Shown here in pieces: positions 1-8,498 of a stretch of DNA of 64,000 bases. This DNA is from Panicum virgatum (taxonomy: Eukaryota; Streptophyta; Magnoliopsida; Poales; Poaceae), in NCBI RefSeq assembly GCF_016808335.1, contig NC_053139.1, positions 40,544,464 through 40,608,463 of the forward strand, read 5' to 3'. The notes under the pieces were generated by a model that worked only from the letters and a program-made list of their open reading frames with translations, had not been told where the DNA came from and did not search any database. Positions within the stretch are counted from its first letter, which is position 1; each line of letters opens with the position of its first letter. A program made the position numbers and the translations under genes.

Positions 1-1711
1 AGTCTGACGGTGGAGTCCGTCACCCTGTTCTTGAAGATGGCACCTGTGTCGTGCTTCAGTATGCCGACGACACGCTGGTGGTTTGCCGCGGCGAGGTTGC
101 TGATGTGGTACGCCTCCGATTGCTGCTTGATCAGTTTGCAGAAGCGACCGGGCTAAAGATCAACTACTCCAAAAGCACAGCAGTGCCCATGCACATACCG
201 GTGGCCACGCTGCCTGAATGCATTGCCACACTGGGTTGCCGAGAAGACGGCTTCCCCCAAACGTACCTTGGACTGCCACTATCAAACACCAAGCTGAAGC
301 TGACGGCCTTCGCCCCATTTGTTGCAAAAGCTGACCGATACCTAGCAGGCTGGCAAGCAAGTCTGCTCAACCCAATGGGGCGCACGGTGTTGATCAACTC
401 TGTCCTGGACTCCCAGCTTGTTTACCTGATGTGTGCGCTGCCGGTTCCATCAGGGACATTGGCGAAACTGTACCAGCGGCGACGAGCTTTCCTCTGGACA
501 GGAGAGGAGACGGCAAAGGGAGCAAGCTGTCTGGTGGCTTGGGAACAGGTTTGCGCTGACAGGGATATTGGAGGCCTTGGTGTACGAGATCTGCCTCTGC
601 AGAACACCTGTCTGTTGCTCAAGTTACTACACCGGCTACACCAAAATGCAGGTTCATCCTGGGCATCTTGGGTGCGCCGCCACTCTTGCATTGCCAGTAT
701 GCAGGGAGAGATCACCGGGCAACACTGGACGGCGCTTCGGGAACTTTTGCCTGTATACCGGGCCATCACTACTGTGCAACTCGGGGATGGGCGCACCACA
801 TCCTTCTGGTTTGATGTTTGGCACGGTGAGGACCCCTTAGCTGATCGTTTCCCGGCGTTGCTCAGCCACTGCAAGAAAGATGATCAGACGGTAGCAGAGA
901 TCTTCAAGTCCGGACTACACCATGTGCTCACAGCAAGGCTATCCGATGTCGCGTTGGGAGAACTAGAGCAGCTTACTTCCATCATGGCAGCCTGGGAGCT
1001 AGCAGACACACCTGACCAGCGATCGAGTCCGTTTGCAGACTCCAGTGGCAAACTACACACGTCGGCGCTCTACAAGATGATGCGCTCAACTCAGAACACC
1101 AAGAGTCCTCTCGCCACCTTCATTTGGCGCAACCGGGCTCCTCCCAGAGTGCAATTCTTCTCCTGGCTCCTAGTACAGGAGCGGATCCAGAGCCGGGAAC
1201 ACTTGAAGCGGAAACATGTGGTGACAGATGCGGTCTGTGAAGTCTGCAATCACGCAGAGGAAACGGCCGCACACATCATATTTCACTGTGCCTTTGCGGC
1301 CTCCTTCTGGGAAGCAATCCACGTTGAGCTGCCTACCAACATGACGCCGATGAAGCTCCCCCAGCTGCAGCCACCTGCGCACATCCCAGGCAAGCACTTC
1401 GACACCTTTCTCCTGTTATGCTGCTGGCAGCTGTGGAAGCGCAGAAACAATGTCATCTTCCACCAGCAAAGTGACCCAGTTGGTGCGGTACTGAGAGCTG
1501 CAAAGGAGGAGGCAAGAACATGGAGTTTCCGCCTACCGCAACGTGATCTTGCTGTTGGCGTGTCCTGGTGTGCTACCTTTGAATCCGCAATGTAACCACA
1601 AGATCAAAATGCTATAAAATTTCTTAAACCATTTGATGGGCCATTCCAGAGCTAATGAATGAAATTCAGGTGGGGATTCTCTCCCCTCCCGGTGACCTTC
1701 AAAAAAAAAAA
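1..1711 (+). mobile_element. LINE, 3' portion with poly(A) tail
   Basis: The ORF2 end is followed by a 3' UTR of about 105 bases and a run of 11 A at 1701-1711, the normal 3' terminus of a plant LINE. The 5' part and the 5' target duplication lie left of the window. Confidence 0.8.
3..1595 (+). CDS. LINE ORF2, C-terminal part (reverse transcriptase end plus zf-RVT), cut by the window edge
   Basis: The frame is open from the first codon in the window to a TAA stop at 1593-1595, so the start lies outside. It begins just before the reverse transcriptase catalytic box YADD (bases 60-71). The thumb region follows, with TYLGLPLS and a GRTVLINSVL stretch. The C-terminal zinc-binding zf-RVT module has CEVC followed by an HIIFHC pair near 1230-1290. 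No RNase H domain follows. These features are typical of plant non-LTR retrotransposons. The part present has no frameshift or internal stop, so this copy is fairly young or recently active. It is not a host gene. Confidence 0.9.
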   Translation, partial: SDGGVRHPVLEDGTCVVLQYADDTLVVCRGEVADVVRLRLLLDQFAEATGLKINYSKSTAVPMHIPVATLPECIATLGCREDGFPQTYLGLPLSNTKLKLTAFAPFVAKADRYLAGWQASLLNPMGRTVLINSVLDSQLVYLMCALPVPSGTLAKLYQRRRAFLWTGEETAKGASCLVAWEQVCADRDIGGLGVRDLPLQNTCLLLKLLHRLHQNAGSSWASWVRRHSCIASMQGEITGQHWTALRELLPVYRAITTVQLGDGRTTSFWFDVWHGEDPLADRFPALLSHCKKDDQTVAEIFKSGLHHVLTARLSDVALGELEQLTSIMAAWELADTPDQRSSPFADSSGKLHTSALYKMMRSTQNTKSPLATFIWRNRAPPRVQFFSWLLVQERIQSREHLKRKHVVTDAVCEVCNHAEETAAHIIFHCAFAASFWEAIHVELPTNMTPMKLPQLQPPAHIPGKHFDTFLLLCCWQLWKRRNNVIFHQQSDPVGAVLRAAKEEARTWSFRLPQRDLAVGVSWCATFESAM

Positions 1712-2901
1712 GAACTCTAATGATGCCGACACAATCAATCGCTTCATGCAAATCCTTTGAACTTTCAACGAAATTGTCAAGTGATTTTCAACTATGATTA
1801 AAAAAATATCTGGTCGACAGTGTTGACATATTCTAGGGTAAACCTTGGCCAAAAAAAAAAATCCTTGAAACACTTGGATTTACATCACTGCGAAAGTGAA
1901 ACCCGATGGAAAGAAAGTGAAAAAAAAGAGAAGTGACTATCAGAGGAGGGGGGAGTGACTATGAGAGAAAAAAAATTCTGCTTAATTTGACATTTGGCAA
2001 CATGTGAATATGAGATCAACCAGACAAGGCCACAGAACATGCTCTGCTAGAGTACAATCTATGTAATGTCTCGCAACATCCGGTCATACTAGCAAGTCAC
2101 AGGCTCACCAGCCATGGAAATTTGTGTTCTCCAATGGCTTCAAGGAGATAAGAGACGCCAAGGAAAGCCGGACAATGCCTGAACCAGATTGCGCCTTGGG
2201 AGCTTGACAGGGACCTGCTGCATCCACATAATCATACGCCTTTTCTGTGCTGGAGAACACACCATGCTGGCATGCTCCATGTTTTGAGGACTTTTGGATT
2301 GGACCATTTGCCTCCTGGCGTTGTCTTCCCAAGCTGGCTGCTCTCCGAATTTTCGCCTTCTTTCGTTCGAGTTTTGAGATCAGAGGAGCCATGGTGCTTG
2401 GGACCATCAGCAGTCACCATGATGCCTGCCATGGCGGTCCGTGCTAGCTAGCACAAGCGGGATGTCATCGTCGTCTTCGATGGCGTCCCAAGCAAGCCGA
2501 ATCTACAATTTGGCATTTCTTTTCCTCTCCTTTCTCGCGTCCCAATTTTGCCTTTTTTTTTTTCTTTTTTTCGCTGGAATATATTCTTGAGAAAAGGCTC
2601 GGAATAATGTAGGGAAAGAAAGCCCACTTGCAGCAGTAAAAGCTATGATATTGATAGGAAGTAGGAAAGGATGGTGATAAATAGAGAAAGCGGTGTTTGA
2701 GCTGTACCAACAGTTGCTTCAGGCCACTTGCCGTGCAGTGTGCAATGTGCACAGCATAAAACTACCGGCTGGAGTTTCTATCTTTATGCCAACCAAGAAC
2801 GTGTCAGTTACATTGGCACCTTCTCTCCAGTTACACAGACACAGAAGCAACAGCGCGGATAGGTTGTCTCTTCTAGTTCTACTAGGGCACCTCCATTTCA
2901 G
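1712..2901. other. Intergenic, no gene recognised
   Basis: AT-rich sequence with short A and T runs and only short ORFs without recognisable domains. I see no RNA gene or clear transposon ends. Confidence 0.4.
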
Positions 2902-2918
2902 CTCCAAGATGTCCAACC

Positions 2919-3014
2919 CCATTCATGGTCAAGGGGCGGATCTGGAATTGGACGACCCCTTTTCTTAATACAAAGATACGTAGCTCTCCTGCGTGTTTTA
3001 GAAGAAAAAAAAAA
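2919..3014 (+). mobile_element. Severely 5'-truncated LINE 3' end with 17-bp target duplication
   Basis: A 96-bp insert ending in a run of 10 A. It is flanked by perfect 17-bp direct repeats, CTCCAAGATGTCCAACC, at 2902-2918 and 3015-3031. The sequence before the A run (…GCTCTCCTGCGTG…) resembles the 3' ends of plant LINEs. Confidence 0.8.
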
Positions 3015-3031
3015 CTCCAAGATGTCCAACC

Positions 3032-4380
3032 AGGATTGATGGAAGCTGTCTAGTAATTTAACAGCTTGCCGTGTTGATTCTCCTATTGTGATAACCATGG
3101 ATATTTAGTTCCAAATCTGACCAAACTGGTGTTCTGTATTCCACCTCCCCCCACCCCCCAATTGTATCTTTATTTATTCATCCTTGTAGAGAAGAAAGTG
3201 TCGGCACACCCCGGTGCATAGCAATATGCTGCTCCCATGAATCTAGAGAGCACTGGCATAGCGTCACTGTCAAGTGCCTCACCTGCCATTATCATCAAGA
3301 CAAAACATGATTAATAATTTAATCAGATAAACATACCTCAATTCATTGAGAGAGAGAGAGAGAGAAAATCTGGACCAGCCTACCTTACGTGCTGGTCATG
3401 TGTGTGAGAGAGATCTGCCTACCGTCCGTCCATGACAGATCATCTGTAGACAAACGTGAGCCGGATGCTTCTCCATAACTGATTCTATCATGTAGGACCA
3501 GAGTTTACTTTGTGTTAAATCACGCGATGAAACATCTGTAACTGCTAGCTACATCTCACAAGCATATGCTCACATGCACAGGCAGGATCTTCCATGTGTG
3601 TATTCATTGTGAAACCAGTCATGCTACCTTTTTGCACAGCTGCACTACAGAATTTTTTTTTAGGACTCTGAATTGTTTTGAAGGAGCCATCAGGTCGCAT
3701 TCGGATCAGATCCGTGAAACTGCAACTTACAACTCAATGCCAACTGCCATGAGAATGCACTCATGTATGTTACAGATCCACATCACAAAAAGTTCTATTT
3801 TAAAACGATCATTACAAAAAGCGTTGCAGACAAGATCCCCTATAGATTATAGTTATGTTTTCTTATCGTCTTGGCTTTGGTCGCAAAATTTATCACTGTT
3901 CACAGTGGAAATTAAATAAGTGGTATTTACATTGTAAATACTATGTAAATGTTAGTTTTGGAAGATGAAATACCATGGTAGATCCACAAAATTTTGCCAG
4001 AGCATAACACAAAACATGTGGTAGTTATAAAATCTGGGCCTGGATCTACCAATTGTTAGGACAGCTGTTGCTATTGCAGTGATGCAACTGATGTTTCCCC
4101 CAAACCAACAAACCAACAGCAGCCTTTGCAGAATAAACTCACCACAATGCGGTTACATCCTCCCATCTCCTCACACTACTACTACTACTACTTGACAACC
4201 GCCAGCTGATTAATCCTACTAATAGTAGTATTTTTTAAAGTAATCCTCCTGCAGCTAGTCCATCAGGTTGCTGCTCTTCACTGAACATAGAGCACATGCA
4301 TCGTGTAGTAATACTAGTATTATCAGTATATATGAGCTGGCATGAACTTTTTTTTTTGCTCTAATTTGACTTAGGCATTG
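3032..4380. other. Intergenic stretch with an (AG)n microsatellite
   Basis: No gene recognised. A short GA repeat lies at 3348-3364 and an ACT repeat near 4177-4192. The longest ORF here (3566-3919, plus) has no recognisable domain. Confidence 0.4.
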
Positions 4381-4397
4381 CTGTGTGTAACACCCTC

Positions 4398-5218
4398 GCA
4401 GACGGTCCGCTAGGGATCGGCGGACGTTCTGCCAAAGTAACGCCTAGATATTTATCCTGGTTGTGGGACCCGCCTGTCATATCCTCTTCCTCTTCTTCAT
4501 TCTTCGACCAGTGCCGAGCTCCGCTCGAGCGCTCGCGCCGCCGTCGCCCCCTTCCGTCGATCTCCCTCCTCCGGCCACCATACTTCGATTCCTCGCGCGA
4601 GAACCTTCCCCGGCACATCCTCCACCTTCCCCAACCCCTAGCCCGGCTTCTCCCTGGCCGGAATCGCCCAACCACCGCCGATCGCCATTGGAGCCGCTTG
4701 AAGCTTGCTCCACCGTCGATCCGCTTCTCCGGTCATCCTCCGCCCGAACCGACCGCGGGAATGGATTCGTGGTGAGTTCCTTGTGCTCCCCGGCCTTTTG
4801 CCCCTTCCGTGGTGCGCCGCCGGCGCAGGTGAACGGCCACCGCCGCCGCCGCCGCGCTTGCTGCCGCCTGTCGGGCGATGTTAAAAAGACGAACCGCGGA
4901 CGGTCCGCTCAGGCGGGGCGGACAGTCCGCAAGTTAGGATAGAGTTTGTCCAGAGGCGTTGTGTTTCTGGTGATCTTGCGTAAATGAATCGCGGACGGTC
5001 CGCCAAGGAGGGCCGGACGGTCCGCAGTAGAGATTAAAATTTTGTCCAGAGGCGTCGTTGCCTCTGGTAGTATTGCAGAGTTAAACTGCGGACAGTCCGC
5101 TATGTTGGAGCGGACGGTCCGCCGTATAGATTGAAATTTGTCCAGAGCGGTAGTTGGTTCTGATGGGTCGGCAGAGTTGTACTGCGGACGGTCCGCCACT
5201 TGGGCGCGGACAGTCCGC
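4398..5218. repeat. Array of ten GCGGACRGTCCGC palindromes in five pairs, each pair spaced 22 bp
   Basis: Motif starts are 4398 and 4420 (both slightly degenerate), 4896 and 4918, 4991 and 5013, 5088 and 5110, 5184 and 5206. Every pair is exactly 22 bp apart, start to start. The last four pairs sit in a tandem module repeated every 95-97 bp, which also contains a TTGTCCAGAG block. Each motif is a 6-bp inverted repeat around one base. Confidence 0.9.
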
Positions 5219-5290
5219 AGGGCATTCCAGTTGAAGTATAATAGTTGAATCATTGAGCTGCACTCAATTATTTCATATGCATTCGTGTAG

Positions 5291-6617
5291 CATCCGCCAT
5301 TGAGGACGTCGTGTTCGAGGTGATTGCGGCGCCCCAGGAGCAGCCGGAGCAAGCCCAGGAGGAGAGGCGTGAGAACCCGGCCCAAGGCCCATCTGACTCT
5401 AGCTCTGAGCAGCAGCACGAAGGCAAGCCCCGGTGCACATCCGATTATTTCAAATTATGACACCTTTATATGTCTCTATTATTTGTGCATTAGATTTAGG
5501 AAATTGTTTGAAACCCTAGTTGCATGATCCCTAGGTCTCCTTGAGTTGTACTAAAAATGTATAGGACGATAGAGGTGCTATGCTTAATGGTTTCCGGTAG
5601 AAGACGAGTGCTCTACTGCCACTCGTGAGATATAAGATGATTAGAAGTCGAGTAATTTCCGGTTACTCGCGAGGTATATGATCTATGGCCATTTCAGTAC
5701 ATATATATTGAGTATGATTTGAGATAAATGGATAATGTGAGACCGGACAGGGAAATGATGACAATGTATAGGTATGGCAGCAGGACAGGGTTCCTGGGTC
5801 TCTTAGCCCCGTCTGTGTCGATTAAGGACCGACCGTTGTCGGCAGTGCTGATCGGGGATTGAATTGTACTAGCCGCATGCCGGGAGTAGGAGGTAGTCGA
5901 AACAGGTAAGCCGAGTACTGCCTCACCTCGAAAGTACAGGAATCCATCTCACCTCCTGGGGTAGTCGAGTAGTCGCGGAGAAATGGGGATGCATATGTTT
6001 ACTTTTGGTGGTCTCACGTTGAGCTCGGCTGACCATATGATGGTGGGGCGGTCCTGTAGTTCGAGGCGGGGAGGGGAAAGGTCGGTGCGTGGGGTCCGAC
6101 GGGGCTTTTGCGTGCCGTGTTGGTTAGGTCCACCTTGCAAGGTTAAATCGGATCGATTCGCCGTGTCTCGCGGTTATGAGGGTCTTGATCTCTTTGTCGC
6201 CTCGTAGAAATGAATTGGAAATGTTAGTGATAAATGATGGAACTACTTTGAATCATTATTGTAATGCTCCAACATGATTGTTGTAGATAGGCCAACATTA
6301 GATGAGAGTCTTTCTATATAGAACATATGGCTAAAACATTAAAAGTAAGGATCCAACTATATATGTTTTTCTGCAAAACAACTCACTTGCAAGAAAGCCG
6401 TGCATGTCTAGATAGGGGATATGTATACCCATGGTCGGGTAAGCCTTGCTGAGTATTAGTATACTCAGGGTTTGTTGCCACAATTATTTCAGGACACCTA
6501 GATGTCGACTTATGTCCCTGTTGCGTTAAGTTCATCCGTCGTGATGCAGAGGGATGGGAGGTTGTGGAGCCCGACACTTGGTTTGGGATCTCCTCGGGTA
6601 CTCTTTGGAAGTTGTAG
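5291..6617 (+). CDS. Putative split reading frame inside the solo LTR (two exons seen, start not found)
   Basis: Exon-like block 5291-5422 follows an acceptor-like GTGTAG. It reads in an acidic Glu/Gln/Pro/Ser-rich frame (…APQEQPEQAQEE…) and ends at AG|GCAAGC, a strong GC-type splice donor. A second block follows TTTCAG and runs 6493-6617. Joining them gives phase 1 on both sides and stays open for 40 codons to a TAG stop, including DLCPCC and GWEVVEP. The intron would be 1070 bp. The same arrangement occurs in the LTRs at 8499 and 29955. A short ATG segment ending at GTGAGT (4761-4771) looks like a first exon but ends in phase 2, which does not fit. Translation is therefore unproven. Confidence 0.4.
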
Positions 6618-6918
6618 ATTATTTCCTCTATTCGAACCTTATTTTCGGTATTGTAAAGTTTATAGGTTATGTATGTATTCAAAATTGGTTTGTAAAACTC
6701 AAGGTCGAGTCTTATGTATATTGTTGTATTTTCGAATGTATGTCGTGTTTGTACCATCTGCGCCCACCTTCGCGTGGGACTATCGGTGTTGTTTCGATCG
6801 GGACGTGGGTTGAGAAAGGATCGCCAAATTAAGCCGTTAAGCTAATGCGCCCGATGTGTTCAAATGACGGTCATTACGCTTAATTAGAGTTTTAATTTGG
6901 CGGTTCTGCCACACTGTG

Positions 6919-7636
6919 CTGCTCCTGTAAGATGTCCAAATCCAGCTCAAGTCCACTCCCATGCAGGGGTTGTAACGGATCATTGGCCCAGTGAACTCTT
7001 TACAATCCAACTTGATCTTTATATTTTTAACTCAAAATTGTACAAGATTAGAGCCGACTCTTAGATTATCTAGGCTAAATTTTAAGACCACACCCGCAAG
7101 AACAAGGTTCTTTGCTGCAGGAATCAAGTGGCATTAAGAAAGTAGTGTATAAAAAATAGAAAGAAAAAAAGATAACCAAAGGCCTTATAAAATTTAGCAA
7201 TCTGAATTCTCAAAACCACTTCAAAAAATTCACAAGCTAAACAAGATAAATTGCAAACATATTTTGCTTTCACATCTGAAGCTCCCAAGTTGTGCCTGTG
7301 ACTACCAGCATTGCATCATAAATTAAAAACACGCAACAAGGTTAGCTACCGTTTGCTGATTAAAAAAAAAAAGCTCAATCAGTCATGTAACACATCAGAT
7401 ATAACTGACGAGCGACCATCACGTCAGTGCAGCTTCAGGATGGCAATAAGAAATGTTTGTCAAAGCTAATGCTTAGCTTAATGCACATGTGCACTGCAGA
7501 AAGCTTTACATCGTAAGATGCTTAGAGACCAACTAAAGTTAGGGCCTAGGGGCGTCGCTGCACTGACACAAATTCAGTTGACAAGGATAAAGATTGCAGC
7601 TCAAGTAACTGATCTGTATCATGCCATTACATTCAT
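6919..7636. other. Intergenic, no gene recognised
   Basis: AT-rich sequence between the solo LTR and the next MITE. It has only short spurious ORFs and no clear repeat ends. Confidence 0.4.
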
Positions 7637-7645
7637 GCCTACGAC

Positions 7646-7843
7646 AGTGGCGGATCTAGAAGCTGAAGATTGGGGGGCCTCGTCTTCTCTTTTTTCCTCC
7701 TCTTCCTTCCCTTTCTCTTCTTCTTCCTCTTCCTTTCTTTCTCCTCCCTTTCAACTATGGCTGGAAATTGTAGGGGGGGCTCCCATGGACTTCATGGAGT
7801 TAGGGGGGCTGGAGCCCCCTCAGCCCCCCTTGGATCCGCCACT
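7646..7843. mobile_element. Small MITE with AGTGGCGGATC termini
   Basis: A 198-bp element with inverted termini AGTGGCGGATC and GATCCGCCACT. Its flanks are near-identical direct repeats, GCCTACGAC at 7637-7645 and GCCTAACGAC at 7844-7853. A 9-10 bp duplication suggests a Mutator-like non-autonomous element. The interior is CT-rich then G-rich, with no coding capacity. Confidence 0.7.
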
Positions 7844-8082
7844 GCCTAACGACGAAAAGAACTAATATAAGACAAAACAAATTAGGGGAAGATCGAACAC
7901 GTTCATAGGGTTCTTGTAGGAGAATCGAAAATTTTGAAGACAGGTGTCCCTCCTATTGAAGCTTACTGTTTCTACAAGTTGCTATTGAAGTATTTAAACA
8001 ATCATGGAAATAAATCAGTAAGATTCTTGAGGTGTGTCCTGTTGGAGATGAACTAAGTGATGTGAAGTGAGGCAGTAACTTA

Positions 8083-8314
8083 GGCCCCGTTTACTTCCCA
8101 AAAAATTTTCTACAGTACCTATTACATCGAATTTTTGGATACATGCATGGAGCACTAAATGTAGTTGAAAAAATAACTAATGACACAATCTAACTGATTA
8201 GCACAAGACGAATTTTTTAAGCCTAATTAGTTCATAATTGGACATTAATTGTCAAATAATAACGAAAGTTCTACGGTGTCAAAACTCAATAATTTTCATG
8301 AACTAAACGGGGCC
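8083..8314. mobile_element. MITE with GGCCCCGTTTA termini
   Basis: A 232-bp element with perfect 11-bp inverted termini GGCCCCGTTTA / TAAACGGGGCC, flanked by TA on both sides (8081-8082, 8315-8316). The interior motifs (CATGCATGGAGCACTAAATG, GACGAATTTTTTAAGCCTAATTAG) mark a MITE group very common in grasses. A decayed relative lies at 22018-22225 and a more distant one at 58318-58661. Confidence 0.85.
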
Positions 8315-8498
8315 TATAAGTATATGAAATCCTAAAGCACATCAGCGGGTGGTAGTAACTAACTGGGGAAGGAAAGGATCAACTTTTGGGTGATAACCAC
8401 GGCATTAATAGTTTGATTTGCAAGATCAGATCGGGGAAGGTGTAAAAAGAGCACAATTAAGGTAACCAGCCCACACTATCAGTTTATTACTATGCATC

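Larger units (their letters stand above)
4386..6913 (+). mobile_element. Solo LTR of a Ty3/gypsy (Tekay-related) element
   Basis: The segment starts TGTAACACCC and ends TTCTGCCACA, the usual TG…CA LTR termini. It is flanked by perfect 5-bp duplications CTGTG at 4381-4385 and 6914-6918. No internal region adjoins it, so it is a solo LTR of 2528 bp left by LTR-LTR recombination. It shares internal blocks with the young element at 8499-20058 and the inverted LTR at 29955-33584, including CCTTGCAAGG at 6133-6142 and a TACTCAGGGT block. It contains a palindrome array and an exon-like split frame, listed separately. Confidence 0.92.
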
